Below, in pieces: positions 1-8,533 of a stretch of DNA of 64,000 bases. The notes beneath the pieces are model-generated. The model saw nothing but the letters and a program-made list of their open reading frames with translations, did no database searches and was not told the DNA's origin. This stretch comes from Saccharopolyspora hirsuta (GTDB lineage Bacteria > Actinomycetota > Actinomycetes > Mycobacteriales > Pseudonocardiaceae). Location of the stretch: NCBI RefSeq assembly GCF_008630535.1, contig NZ_VWPH01000002.1:310001-374000 (forward strand), given 5' to 3'. The position numbers were made by a program, and so were the translations under genes. Each line of letters opens with the position of its first letter. Within the stretch, counting starts at the first letter, position 1.

Positions 1-8
1 ACGATCCT

Positions 9-1475
9 TTGAATCTCGACGAGGCCGGCGAGTGGGCTGGCCTGTGGTGGCTGCCGGACAAGCCTGACGAGAAGGTCCCGGGAGTCCTCCGGTACGACGC
101 CGAAGGGGGTCTCTTGCTGTCGCTGATCGGCACCTTCGAGGACCGGATAATGACGACGGGCTCGTCAGGATGGACCGAGGTCCACGAAGGAACCCGTACC
201 TGGGAAGTCATGCACGGTGTGGCCGAGCTCAGGGAGATCACTCTGCTCGGTTGTGTTCCAAAGAGCACGAGAAGGACCTTCGGTGCACGGGTGAAGAGCC
301 CTGAAACGCAGACCATGACCGCGGCGACCGCGATCGTCGGCGCGCACGTCAACGGCGAGGAAGACGCGGCGTTCTCCATGGCGGAGGTCTCGGTCGACGA
401 CTTAGGCCTCTGGGCGGCGTCTTCAGTGTTCGAAGGATTCCTCGGCGCTCCTGACGGCAAGATCGACGGGACCGGGCGCCTCTCGGTGAAGCCCGTCGAG
501 GGGCAGTCGGTCGTGGTCGACGACACCGAGTATCGCCTTGTGCACACTCACACGCTCCCGTACTTCGACCAGCGCAAGGGCGGCGCTGTCGGACGTATGA
601 GGGACACAGTCTCCATCTGCGTCGCGCCGGCCGAACCGTTCTCGCTGAGCGCTGCCTTGCAGGCGGCGAGCCTGGTGCAGGACCTGATCTCCCTGGCGAC
701 GCACCGCGCGGCTGGGGTGATCTGGCTCCGGTTGGAGGTGGCCGGTACCGAGTTACTCCTCCCGAATGATCGGCCCCTGCCGCGTCGGCGCGCCGATGTG
801 CTCTACTCGCCCGCAGCGGTGGGCGAGCATGACGCGAAGGTCGTCGACCATCACCGAGTGTTTTTCACCTGCGACTCGCTCCCGTTTGAGGAGGTCTTGC
901 CCCGCTGGTGCGAGGCTCGTGGTCGCCTGCGGGCAGCGACGAACATGATCTTGGGCCTGCGCTACGCACCGGCCCGCTTCGTCGAGACCAATCTTCTGAC
1001 TGCAGTCGGTGCGGCCGAGGTGCTGCACCGAAACCTCCGCATCGACGAGAAGCCGTTCCCTCCGGCCGCGTTCAAGGCGATGCGCAGCGCCATGCTCGAG
1101 CAGGTCCCTGACGAGCACCGTTCAAGGTTCAAGGAGGTCATCCGCAACGACCCGACGCTGCGGGATCGACTGGACGCTCTTGTGATGCGTCCTGACCGGG
1201 AAGCAATCGGACTCTTGATGCCGGACGTCGAGAGATGGGCAGAACGGGCCTCCAAGGCCCGCAACGACCTGGCGCACGAAGGAAAGACGCCCAAGCACTC
1301 CTTCGACGAGCTGATCGCGATCGTCGAGGTGACCACCGCCGTCGTCATCCTCAACCTTCTGCACGAGCTCGGCCTGCCGGCCGAGCGGCAGAGGGAGATC
1401 GTGCGGGATCATCCAAGGCTCAGGCATACGGCTGGCCTCGCCCGCGAACGGCTGGTCGCCTCCGAATCCGACTGA
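9..1475 (+). CDS. ApeA-type HEPN protein, putative phage-defence ribonuclease
   Basis: Characterised ApeA relatives pair an N-terminal ApeA domain with a C-terminal HEPN ribonuclease domain and restrict phage, probably by RNA cleavage. That role is inferred here. Residues ~10-45 show the family opening (WWLPDKP, then VPGVLRYD), and the C-terminal third holds the HEPN catalytic signature R418-N-D-L-A-H423 (RX4H), within RASKARNDLAHEG. The start used is TTG at base 9. The frame is open to the window edge, so some N-terminal residues may lie outside. A DUF4238 gene follows on the same strand after 128 bp. Third codon positions are visibly less G/C-biased than in the core genes, which suggests acquired DNA. 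Confidence 0.75.
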   Translation: MNLDEAGEWAGLWWLPDKPDEKVPGVLRYDAEGGLLLSLIGTFEDRIMTTGSSGWTEVHEGTRTWEVMHGVAELREITLLGCVPKSTRRTFGARVKSPETQTMTAATAIVGAHVNGEEDAAFSMAEVSVDDLGLWAASSVFEGFLGAPDGKIDGTGRLSVKPVEGQSVVVDDTEYRLVHTHTLPYFDQRKGGAVGRMRDTVSICVAPAEPFSLSAALQAASLVQDLISLATHRAAGVIWLRLEVAGTELLLPNDRPLPRRRADVLYSPAAVGEHDAKVVDHHRVFFTCDSLPFEEVLPRWCEARGRLRAATNMILGLRYAPARFVETNLLTAVGAAEVLHRNLRIDEKPFPPAAFKAMRSAMLEQVPDEHRSRFKEVIRNDPTLRDRLDALVMRPDREAIGLLMPDVERWAERASKARNDLAHEGKTPKHSFDELIAIVEVTTAVVILNLLHELGLPAERQREIVRDHPRLRHTAGLARERLVASESD

Positions 1476-1603
1476 CCCGCCCTACTCGCTGCTGGGCGCA
1501 GGACGGTCATTCATTCGAGACTGTCGGTCCCGTCGGGAAGACTATCGCCATGACCAAGGGGGCTGTCGCTGAGCGCAGATGCGCGGCGTAGGAGGTAGCT
1601 GCA

Positions 1604-2716
1604 TTGAGTGAGGGCGATTCAGTTGCGACCGCAGAAGCGCCGTCTGAGGATGGTGTGCACGTGACCGGCAAGAAGAGCACAGCGAAGCTTCATCACTACG
1701 TTCCACAGGGGTACCTTCGGGGCTTCGCTACGAACCAGGAGCGCATCAGCGTCATTCCCCTTGACCGCCGCCGAAAGCCTTACACGCCGAGCGTGAGGAA
1801 TGTGGCCGCGCAGAACCACTTCCACACGGTTGGCGAGTTCGAGGAGCCGGATGCGTTCGAGAAGGTGCTGAGCGAGGTGGAGGGCCAGGCCCTCGGCATC
1901 ATCAGGGGCTTTGCGGAAGGCGAGTTCCCTCCCTCCGAGCAGAACAGGTGGGCCTTCGCCCACTACATGGCGCTGCAAAGCGTGCGTGGGCCGGACACGC
2001 GTAGGACGATCGAGCACCTCCGCGCGACCATGGTCCGCCTCGAGGTAGGTGTCGGCGGGCGCAAGAACGTCGGCGCGTGGATCCGCGACAATCTCGGATT
2101 CGACCCGACGCCCGAGCAAGAGGAGCGCATCTGGGAAGAGGCCACCCAGCCAGGCGGGCCGCCGATCGGGTTCTCCAACCTGGCCCACATCCAGAACGCA
2201 GTCGCGACCGCGCTGAAACTGACGCCCTACCTCGCGACCCGTCCCTGGGCACTCATTCGCTTCGACCGACGCTCCCTCATAACATCGGATGCTCCGGTCA
2301 GCCTTGTGCGCCGACCGGACGACGAGCCGTGGGACGGGGTCGGCTTCGCGACGGCATGGGGCGTCACGTTCCCGCTCACGCGCAAACTGGGACTGCTTAT
2401 GAGCGATCCCATGGCGATGTTGGAGGGCGTTGGAGCCGATGCCCCGCGTGTCCAGGAACTCCGCGGCTTGGTGCTTGCTGGAAAGATTGACCGAGTTCAG
2501 CCGGGGACCACGGCCACGGAGAAGCTGTTCAACCTGCACACCGTGGAGTCGGCCAGGGAGTACGTCTTCCACCATCCCGATGACGAGCGGTTCGTCCCGG
2601 CCGATCTGCCCGAACCGGACCTGGTCAACATCAAACCGGCGGGAGGACTCGTCGACATGGACTTCGACGGTGAGCCGCTGTTCGCGCCCGGTCGGGACGA
2701 ACCCTCACCGGCGTGA
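1604..2716 (+). CDS. DUF4238 domain protein
   Basis: The protein has 370 residues. The DUF4238 signature HHYVPQGYLRGF lies near residue 30, after a short charged N-terminus. The body has the usual 'NHFHTVGEFEEPDAFEK' segment and a mid-protein 'ITSDAPVSLVRR' stretch. No enzymatic function is established for the family. The start is TTG at 1604, supported by an excellent AGGAGGT at 1590-1596. It follows the ApeA-type gene on the same strand and shares its weaker GC bias, so the two may form one accessory module. The biochemical role is unknown. Confidence 0.7.
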   Translation: MSEGDSVATAEAPSEDGVHVTGKKSTAKLHHYVPQGYLRGFATNQERISVIPLDRRRKPYTPSVRNVAAQNHFHTVGEFEEPDAFEKVLSEVEGQALGIIRGFAEGEFPPSEQNRWAFAHYMALQSVRGPDTRRTIEHLRATMVRLEVGVGGRKNVGAWIRDNLGFDPTPEQEERIWEEATQPGGPPIGFSNLAHIQNAVATALKLTPYLATRPWALIRFDRRSLITSDAPVSLVRRPDDEPWDGVGFATAWGVTFPLTRKLGLLMSDPMAMLEGVGADAPRVQELRGLVLAGKIDRVQPGTTATEKLFNLHTVESAREYVFHHPDDERFVPADLPEPDLVNIKPAGGLVDMDFDGEPLFAPGRDEPSPA

Positions 2717-3006
2717 GGAGAGCCCGCGCAAGTCGTGGCCAGCGGCGTTCGTGACGTTGAAATGGGTGCCACGCCGATCGTCTCCGCGAACTTTTCCTGC
2801 ACCAGCTCATGGGACTTGCGTAGCCCGCGCGCCCGCGCGCCGAGGATCTCCTTGAGCGATTCAGCCACAGATCAATCGGAGCCACTTTCGCGACTCTGTC
2901 CGACGCCGTGGCAGACGGTTCTATGTATTGGAACTCGGTGGAGTTCTGCTTCAACGTCTGATCGCGCTCGTGCGATGCTGGCCCGACGGCTAGATCGGGG
3001 AGCGAC
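2717..3006. other. intergenic stretch, no convincing gene
   Basis: About 290 bp. On the minus strand a GTG at 2868 opens a reading frame beginning MAESLKEILGARARGL that looks protein-like for about 40 codons and then runs antisense into the DUF4238 gene. I cannot assign it; it could be the remnant of a small gene. The ribosome site for the next plus-strand gene (GGGGAG) is at its right end. Confidence 0.3.
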
Positions 3007-3747
3007 ATGGCAGCGCAGCGACCTGGTGCCCACTCGTGGGCGTCGCAGGTGTCGGACGAGGAGTTCCGGCTCTCGGAGCTCGACCTCCACGTGCTCGGTT
3101 CCCATCCGGAGATCCTGGCGGCCCTGGGGCGCCGGTGGCGCACCGGGCCATCGACCGACACGGTGGCGTTCGCGGCAGCCATGCCAGCCGGGATCGGCGC
3201 GCTGGTGCTGGCGCCCGGCTGGTTCCGGCAGGCCCAGGGGGAGCCGTGGCTTGAGCCGGTGGACCTCGGCGACCGCGCTCCCTCCACCGCATCGTTCTTC
3301 TTCGCGGTCGCCCTGGTCGGATTGGCGGTCCTGACGGCGCTGTGGCTCCGGCGCGGTCGGCTCCGCGCCGGGCCCGAGGTGTTCGCGGTCGTGTTCACGC
3401 TGGTCGCCGCCCTCGTCGCGCTGCCGCTCATGACGTCCGTCGACGTGCTCGGGTTCGCCCCGGTCTGGGGTGCGGCCGCGGCCGCAGCCGCCGTGCTCGG
3501 AGCGTTCACCCTGGCCTCGGCGGGGCGGCGGACCGGGGATGCCCGGGACTTCCAGGTCACGGGCCCAGCCGACCTCGCCCGCGCCGATGCCCTGGTCGCC
3601 GCACTGCCACCGCGCAAGGTCAAGGGCCTCGCTGCCGAGCGCACGCGTGCGGTGGGGCGGCTGCGGGAACGAGGCCTGATCACCGCTGGCCAGGCAGCAG
3701 CGGTCGAGGCTCTCCCGATCGGGGCCTCGATCACCCTCGACTCCTGA
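3007..3747 (+). CDS. hypothetical membrane protein
   Basis: 246 residues, no family recognised. The N-terminal ~45 residues are polar and soluble. Hydrophobic segments follow at about residues 52-72, 95-118 and 125-175 (the last very Ala-rich and long enough for two helices). The C-terminal ~65 residues are soluble, contain basic heptads (LAAERTRAVGRLRERG) and end with LPIGASITLDS. The start ATG is supported by GGGGAG eight bases upstream. The downstream neighbour hchA is convergent. It could be a regulatory or sensor membrane protein, but nothing in the sequence proves this. Confidence 0.6.
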   Translation: MAAQRPGAHSWASQVSDEEFRLSELDLHVLGSHPEILAALGRRWRTGPSTDTVAFAAAMPAGIGALVLAPGWFRQAQGEPWLEPVDLGDRAPSTASFFFAVALVGLAVLTALWLRRGRLRAGPEVFAVVFTLVAALVALPLMTSVDVLGFAPVWGAAAAAAAVLGAFTLASAGRRTGDARDFQVTGPADLARADALVAALPPRKVKGLAAERTRAVGRLRERGLITAGQAAAVEALPIGASITLDS

Positions 3748-3764
3748 CGCGGGATCCGGCGCGG

Positions 3765-4625
3765 TCAGCTGTTGAACTTCTCCAGCAGCGCGAGGGCGGA
3801 ATCCTTGCCGAGCTGGTGGGCCGCGAGCGGGCTGTCGCCGGAGAGCAGGTTGCGGTCGCGGGTGGTCGCTCCGGTCATGTCGCCGTTGATGACCTCGATA
3901 CCGGCTTCCTGCAGCCGTTCGCCGAGGTTCCAGGGCATCTTCCCGGGCAGGTATCCGATCTCGACGTTGGCACCGAGGTCCAGGGCGTCGGGGAAGGCGA
4001 CGATCTCGTACCCGGCGAAGGGGTTGGCGTCACGATCGACGCCAGCGGCCAGCAACGCGGCGGGCCCGTGGCACAGCGTGATCACCAAGCGGTCGTTGTC
4101 CAGGAAGAAGTCCAGCGCATCCCGCAGGTCGGTGCTGGAGGGGATGCCGTTCATCGCCCCGTGCCCACCGGGGATGAAGATCGCTGCGTAGTCCTCCAGG
4201 CCGTCCGCGATCACCTCGGCGAGCTTCTCCGGAGCCTTGAAGCCGTCCTTCGTGGCCGCCCATGCCGACTTCACCGCTTCGTCCTCCCCCGGGAACGCCC
4301 ACCACTCGATCTTGCCGGGGCCACCGCTGATCGTGGCGATGTCGATGCCGTACCCGGCCTGCGCCATGTGGTGGATGGGCAGGAGCGTCTCCACCGGGTG
4401 GTTGCCGGTGGAGAAGAACGTCCCGTTCTGCATGAGCATGTAGCGCTCGTCGGTGGCGATCACGAGGATCTTCCAGCGGCCACCGGTGTACTTCTCCTCC
4501 GTGGCCAGACCGTCGTAATCGGTCTTGTCGGAGGTGTACTGGGAGAGCGAGTAGGGCGAGGGGAAGAAGGCGTTGTCCTCGGCCCGATCCGGGGTGGGTT
4601 TGCGGTCCTGCGCGTGCTCAGTCAT
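3765..4625 (-). CDS. hchA: HchA/Hsp31-type DJ-1 family glyoxalase III / deglycase
   Basis: DJ-1/PfpI superfamily, Hsp31 branch (286 residues, the usual length). The enzyme converts methylglyoxal to lactate without glutathione, or acts as a holdase/deglycase, in the cytosol. The nucleophile elbow ITLCHGPAALL carries the catalytic Cys followed by His, and PGGHGAMNG supplies the preceding glycine-rich loop. The N-terminal 'FFPSPYSLSQYTSDKTDYDG' block is typical of Hsp31 rather than of short DJ-1 proteins. I chose ATG 4625 because AGGAGG lies just upstream; an ATG at 4685 would add 20 unlikely residues. A LysR gene lies 76 bp upstream on the same strand. Confidence 0.88.
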   Translation of the reverse strand: MTEHAQDRKPTPDRAEDNAFFPSPYSLSQYTSDKTDYDGLATEEKYTGGRWKILVIATDERYMLMQNGTFFSTGNHPVETLLPIHHMAQAGYGIDIATISGGPGKIEWWAFPGEDEAVKSAWAATKDGFKAPEKLAEVIADGLEDYAAIFIPGGHGAMNGIPSSTDLRDALDFFLDNDRLVITLCHGPAALLAAGVDRDANPFAGYEIVAFPDALDLGANVEIGYLPGKMPWNLGERLQEAGIEVINGDMTGATTRDRNLLSGDSPLAAHQLGKDSALALLEKFNS

Positions 4626-4701
4626 CAGGTGCCTCCTGCGGTCGGTGGGTTCGATGGTCCGTCCCGACCGCGGCGCCCGCATCACGCGAAGCAGAGGCGT
4701 C

Positions 4702-5544
4702 TCAGCTGGTGGCGTTCAGCGTCGCCGCTGCGTTCACGAGGGCGGTGAGGGAGTCGCGGTGGTCGTGCTCGGCGTGCCCGAGGACGACGTAGCTCGGCTC
4801 GGCATCGGCGACGGGGACGCAGATCGTGCCGGGCGGTGCCGGGGTGACGAGCGAGCGGGGAAGTACCGCGACCACGCGTCCGATTCTGACCATGGGGATC
4901 AGTTCGGCGACGTCGTTGAGCTCGGGTCCGTCAGATCCGTCATCTGGGATGTCTCGCCAGCGCGGGAAGATCTCCCCGTCGAGATCCGCGGACCTGATGC
5001 TGGGGTGCCGGGCCAGGCGATGGTCTTCGGGCAGCACGGCGACGCGGTCCTCGACGTGGAGGGTCGCGGTCGCGAGGCCGGTGAGGTCCTCGAAGGGCGC
5101 GTACAGCAGAGCGGCGTCGGCTCGCCCGTTGCGAACGAGGTCGGCTCGTTCCGGGCCTGCGTGGAACATGATGTCGACGTGCCTGGCGTCCGGCGACTTC
5201 GCGTACTCCGCGAGCAACGCGGACAGCAGCCCGGCATCGCCGCCCGGCTTCATGGCGAGGCGCAGCGGCCCGGACTCGGCCGCCTGCTGGGCGCTCCGCA
5301 CTGCGACGACCATGGCGTTGAGCGCGTGTCGCCCCTGTTCGAGCAGTGCCTCACCAGCGTTCGTGAGGGTCACGTTCCGGCTGGTCCGGATGAACAGCTG
5401 CACGCCCAGACGGGTCTCGACGCGCTGGATCGTCTTCGACAGTGCGGGCTGGGCGATGTGCAGGCGCGACGCGGCGCGGCCGAAGTGAAGTTCTTCAGCG
5501 ACGGCCACGAAGTACCGCAGCTCCCGCACCTCCAGCAGATCCAT
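4702..5544 (-). CDS. LysR family transcriptional regulator
   Basis: 280 residues. The N-terminal winged helix-turn-helix (LRYFVAVAEELHFGRAASRLHIAQPALSKTIQRVE) is a textbook LysR DNA-binding domain, followed by a linker helix and a substrate-binding domain from about residue 90. It lies upstream of hchA on the same strand and divergent from the Dabb-like gene at 5615, so either or both may be its targets. An inverted repeat in the divergent gap (5566-5583) is a candidate operator. The effector cannot be read from the sequence. Confidence 0.9.
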   Translation of the reverse strand: MDLLEVRELRYFVAVAEELHFGRAASRLHIAQPALSKTIQRVETRLGVQLFIRTSRNVTLTNAGEALLEQGRHALNAMVVAVRSAQQAAESGPLRLAMKPGGDAGLLSALLAEYAKSPDARHVDIMFHAGPERADLVRNGRADAALLYAPFEDLTGLATATLHVEDRVAVLPEDHRLARHPSIRSADLDGEIFPRWRDIPDDGSDGPELNDVAELIPMVRIGRVVAVLPRSLVTPAPPGTICVPVADAEPSYVVLGHAEHDHRDSLTALVNAAATLNATS

Positions 5545-5565
5545 GCCTCCAGGTTATCAGTGCCT

Positions 5566-5583
5566 GTCCAGTCGATATTGGAC
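5566..5583. promoter_or_regulatory. candidate LysR operator
   Basis: Inverted repeat GTCCA-N8-TGGAC in the 70-bp gap between the LysR start (5544) and the divergent gene (5615). Position and half-site spacing are reasonable for LysR proteins, but the arms are only 5 bp. Confidence 0.3.
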
Positions 5584-5614
5584 CGATCGTTCTGAGGAGT
5601 GCTTGAGTTGCAGC

Positions 5615-5932
5615 ATGTTCACGCACACGATGCTTGTTTCCTTCGAAGATCAGATCTCCGACGCGGACCTCGATCAGTTCCTGTCCGATATTGAGAAGTC
5701 CATGAAAGACACCGGGGTCGTGCGGTGGTACTCCGCGCAGCGCCACATTCCCGTCGTCGGCGAGGAGGCGATCCCGGCGTTCATCGCGACCGCGGTGCTG
5801 CAGTTCGGAGTGGCGGACCAGGACGACCTGGCGACGCTGTTCGCGGCGCCGGGAGCGGTCGACGTGATCCACAAGTGGCGGGCACGCCATCCCTACGCGG
5901 TCGCGTGGGTGAACCACGAGACCCCGGCATGA
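5615..5932 (+). CDS. Dabb-like (stress-responsive A/B barrel) small protein
   Basis: 105 residues from ATG 5615. The opening MFTHTMLVSFEDQISDADLDQFL matches the dimeric A/B ferredoxin-like barrel pattern (Dabb or related small monooxygenase folds), and the second half (AVLQFGVADQDDLATLF ... VDVIHKWRARHPYAVAW) fits the same fold. Function is unknown. A TGAGGAG lies 14 bases upstream, a little far, so ATG 5630 is an alternative start. The stop overlaps the ATG of a truncated monooxygenase-like reading frame (ATGA). It is divergent from the LysR gene. Confidence 0.55.
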   Translation: MFTHTMLVSFEDQISDADLDQFLSDIEKSMKDTGVVRWYSAQRHIPVVGEEAIPAFIATAVLQFGVADQDDLATLFAAPGAVDVIHKWRARHPYAVAWVNHETPA

Positions 5933-6204
5933 CGCGATGCGCGAGGTGGGAAGCCGTTGCTTCCTCGACGAGGTCGCCTGCTCGACTGGCGGGAACTCCT
6001 CCTCGGTACAAGCTCGCCATCATCAACTGGTTGGCGATCTACCCGCTGATCACCCTGTTGCTCTGGGTGGCAGCGCCCCTGGTGGAACGCCTTCCGGTCT
6101 ACGTCACGACGCTGCTGCTGTCGGCCACGCTGGTGTTCCTGATGACGTTCGTCATCATGCCGTTCATGACCCGCCTGTACGCCCCCTGGCTGACAGGAGT
6201 TCGG
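5929..6204 (+). pseudogene. remnant of membrane-anchored antibiotic-biosynthesis-monooxygenase-type protein
   Basis: The reading frame encodes PPRYKLAIINWLAIYPLITL followed by a second hydrophobic helix and MTFVIMPFMTRLYAPWL. This is the two-helix C-terminal tail found in ABM-domain proteins of about 190 residues. The ABM catalytic domain that should precede it is absent, and the frame then runs on without similarity over the antisense of another broken gene. I read it as an N-terminally truncated gene. The formal ATG overlaps the previous stop, but this is probably accidental. Confidence 0.5.
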
Positions 6205-6260
6205 CAGGAGCAGGCGACAAATCCTGACGTGCGGAGCAGCACCTTGCCCGGAAGTGGCCC

Positions 6261-6592
6261 TCAGCGGGTGGCGAACGCGCCTCCGTTGAGGTGGAGGTTC
6301 TTGGCCGGTGATGCGGCGGGCTTCGGGGGAGAGCAGGAACAGCGCGAGCGCCACGGCGTCGTCCGGGGTTCCGGTGCGGCCGATCGCGGTTTGCTGGCGG
6401 AGCTGCTCGGCTCGTTCTGCGGTCATGTGCCGTTGAAGAACTCCATGTCGGCGATGTAGCCCGGCGAGATGCAGTTGCCCCGGATGTCCCGTGGTCCCAG
6501 ATCTGCGGCGAGACCGACGGCGAAGGAGGCGACCGCGGCTTTCGCCGGGTCGTAGTAGCCGACATCGTGTTCTGCGGCGATGGAACCGAACA
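6261..6592 (-). pseudogene. C-terminal part of a short-chain dehydrogenase, two frameshifts
   Basis: Read right to left, one frame gives the SDR active-site segment DVGYYDPAKAAVASFAVGLA (Y and K of YxxxK) and RGNCISPGYIADMEFFNGT, then hits TGA at 6423-6425. A one-base shift continues with MTAERAEQLRQQTAIGRTGT and EARRITG. After an apparent extra C a second shift would give KNLHLNGGAFATR and a stop at 6261. This is a complete SDR C-terminus broken twice. The N-terminal Rossmann half is missing and replaced by a Uma2 fragment at about 6592. Confidence 0.75.
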
Positions 6593-6922
6593 GGAGACCA
6601 GCAGCACGTCCTCCGGCTCGAACCAGGTCCGGTCCGGGGCGAAGGGCGGTGGGACCAGCAGGTGCGGTTCCGGGCGGTTGCGGGCGTCGAGCCGGATGGT
6701 CATCTCCCGTTCGCTCTCGATGCAGTCGGGGGCCTGGCGGGCGAGCTCGACGGTGGGGCCGGTGACGAGGCGGCCGTGCCAGGACCGCTGCGGGGACTCT
6801 CCGACGACGAGTGCTCCATCGATCAGCTCGGTGTGCCGGGGTGCTTCAGGCAGACGGTCGAGATCCTCAGCGAACCAGCCTTCAGCGCGGGGCGGGCGCG
6901 TCCAGTACGGCGGCGTGGTCAT
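6593..6922 (-). pseudogene. truncated Uma2-family endonuclease-like gene
   Basis: Starts MTTPPYWTRPPRAEGWFAED and contains TELIDGALVVGESPQRSWHG and MTIRLDARNRPEPHLLVPP. These are diagnostic of the DUF820/Uma2 PD-(D/E)XK-like family, usually about 190 residues. Similarity stops after EDVLLVS, about 110 residues in, before the rest of the nuclease core. The sequence then joins directly to an SDR fragment in a different frame. The intact start and broken end suggest a deletion fusing two unrelated genes. Confidence 0.65.
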
Positions 6923-6944
6923 GGCGGTGGGGCAGGCCCGCCGG

Positions 6945-7295
6945 TCAGGGTTCGGTGGCTGCGAGGTAGGTGGCGAGGGCTTTTCGGGTTTGTTGGAGGC
7001 AGGTGAGGCGGTCGTCGATCGCCGTCAGCTCGGCTCGGAGGGTGGCCAGGAGGTCCGGGCACGGTTCGAGGGTGGGGAGCTCGCCGCGGGCGCAGGGGAG
7101 GACCGTGCGGATCGTTTCCGTGTTCAGGCCCGCGGCCAGGAGGTTGCGGATCTGGGCGACGACCGTGATCGCTTCCGCCGGGTAGTAGCGGTAGCCGCTC
7201 GGGGCTCGCTGCGAGGTGAGCAGGCCCTGCTGCTCGTAGTAGCGCAGGAGGCGTTGGCTGACCCCCGTCCGGCGGGACAGCTCGCCGATCTTCAT
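6945..7295 (-). CDS. MerR family transcriptional regulator
   Basis: 116 residues from ATG 7295 (MKIGELSRRTGVSQRLLRYY), the normal MerR start; an upstream ATG at 7328 would add 11 unusual residues. The winged HTH is followed by the 'EQQGLL ... RAPSGYRYY' wing and a dimerisation helix. Cysteines at CARGELP, EPCPD and RLTC are present, but I cannot say whether they bind metal. It is divergent from the MFS exporter at 7355. A MerR-like palindrome between the two genes suggests it controls that exporter. Confidence 0.9.
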   Translation of the reverse strand: MKIGELSRRTGVSQRLLRYYEQQGLLTSQRAPSGYRYYPAEAITVVAQIRNLLAAGLNTETIRTVLPCARGELPTLEPCPDLLATLRAELTAIDDRLTCLQQTRKALATYLAATEP

Positions 7296-7315
7296 GAGAT
7301 CCGGCTCACGCGAGG

Positions 7316-7347
7316 TTGACTCTGCCATCGGTGTCAGACTTTAGCGT
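7316..7347 (+). promoter_or_regulatory. divergent promoter with candidate MerR operator
   Basis: TTGACT at 7316-7321 could be a -35 box for the MFS gene, with TTTAGC about 18 bp further on as a weak -10. The over-long spacer is typical of MerR-activated promoters. The spacer lies inside an imperfect palindrome at 7317-7336 with outer arms TGACTC / GTGTCA, where MerR proteins usually bind. Confidence 0.45.
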
Positions 7348-7354
7348 CTGCCGC

Positions 7355-8533
7355 ATGAGAAGCAGTCGTTGGACCCTCGCGGCCCTGCTGGTCTGCGTGT
7401 TCGCCATCGGGTCCGCGGAGTACGCGGTGCTCGGGGTGCTGCCCGACATCGCGGGCGACCTCCGGGTCTCGGTCGGGACCACCGGTCTGCTCGTCACCGG
7501 CTACGCGCTGACGGTCGCCGTCGCCGGGCCGGTGGTCACCGCGCTGACCACGCGGGTTCCGCGGAAAGCGCTGCTCATCGGCATGATCGGGGTCTTCACC
7601 GCGGGCAACGTGCTGGCCGCGCTCGCCGGTGCTTTCGGGCTGGTGCTGGTCGCTCGGGTCCTCGCCGCGCTGGTGCACTCGACGTTCTTCGCCGTCGGGT
7701 TGGTGCAGGCCGTGTCGGTCGTCGGTGCGGAGCGCCGGGGCTGGGCGATCGCGGTGGTCAGCGCCGGGTTGAACCTGGCGACCGTGCTCGGCGCGCCGGT
7801 CGGCACCTTCATCGGCCACGCGTTCGGGTGGCGGGCCACGTTCTGGGCGCTCGCCGCGGTGAGCCTGGTCGCCGCCGGGCTCGTCGGTGTCGCGGTGCCC
7901 CGGTCGAGCGCGGTCGGACCGCAGTCGGTGCGGGCGGAGATCCGGGCGTTGGCCAGCCGCGAGGTGGTCGTGGTCGTCGCGGTCACGGTGCTCGCGCAGA
8001 TCGCGCTCTTCACGCCGTACACCTACATCGCCACCATCCTCACCGAGGTGTCCGGGTTCGCCGCCGGGGCGGTGGGGTGGTTGCTGATGGCGTTCGGCAT
8101 CGGTGGGCTGGTGGGGAACGTGATCGGCGGCCGGTTGGCCGATCGGTGGCCGTGGGGCTCGGTTCGCGGGCTCCTCGCCGGGATGGCTGCGGTGCTCGGG
8201 GTTTTCGCGGTGGTGGTGCCGCACGCGGGTGCTGCGGCGGTGGGTGTGCTCGTGCTCGGTGTGGTGAGCTGCGCGCTCATCCCGGCGCTGCAGGCTCGGG
8301 CCTTCGCGGCTGCAGCGGCCGCACCGACCTTGACGGTCGCGGTGAACACCTCGGCGTTCAACCTCGGGAACGCGGGTGGTGCGTGGATCGGGGGTCGGGT
8401 GCTCGACGGTGGTGCGGCGCCGCACTGGTTGATCGGGATCGGGGTTCTCGCCGCGGTCGCAGCTTGGGCGATGACCGCGGCTGCTCGGAGAAGTGCTGTA
8501 GTGGAAGGAAGAACTGATGTCGCTGTCCTCTGA
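7355..8533 (+). CDS. MFS transporter, drug:H+ antiporter (DHA1-like)
   Basis: 392 residues with about 12 hydrophobic helices and the DHA1 opening AALLVCVFAIGSAEYAVLGVLPDIA. The loop 2-3 motif is degenerate (TTRVPRKALLIG), while LADRWPWG before helix 8 matches the repeated motif. It probably exports a small toxic compound from the cytosol. ATG 7355 is chosen because the upstream GTG-type extension overlaps the promoter. It is divergent from the MerR gene, its likely regulator. Its 3' end overlaps the alpha/beta hydrolase start by 17 bp, so the two are probably translated from one mRNA. Confidence 0.88.
   Translation: MRSSRWTLAALLVCVFAIGSAEYAVLGVLPDIAGDLRVSVGTTGLLVTGYALTVAVAGPVVTALTTRVPRKALLIGMIGVFTAGNVLAALAGAFGLVLVARVLAALVHSTFFAVGLVQAVSVVGAERRGWAIAVVSAGLNLATVLGAPVGTFIGHAFGWRATFWALAAVSLVAAGLVGVAVPRSSAVGPQSVRAEIRALASREVVVVVAVTVLAQIALFTPYTYIATILTEVSGFAAGAVGWLLMAFGIGGLVGNVIGGRLADRWPWGSVRGLLAGMAAVLGVFAVVVPHAGAAAVGVLVLGVVSCALIPALQARAFAAAAAAPTLTVAVNTSAFNLGNAGGAWIGGRVLDGGAAPHWLIGIGVLAAVAAWAMTAAARRSAVVEGRTDVAVL

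Noticed and set aside
2631..3734. Minus-strand frame of 367 codons and a shorter one from 2868
   Set aside because: Mostly antisense to the membrane protein gene. The first 40 residues of the 2868 frame look somewhat protein-like but match nothing I know, so only mentioned as an intergenic note.
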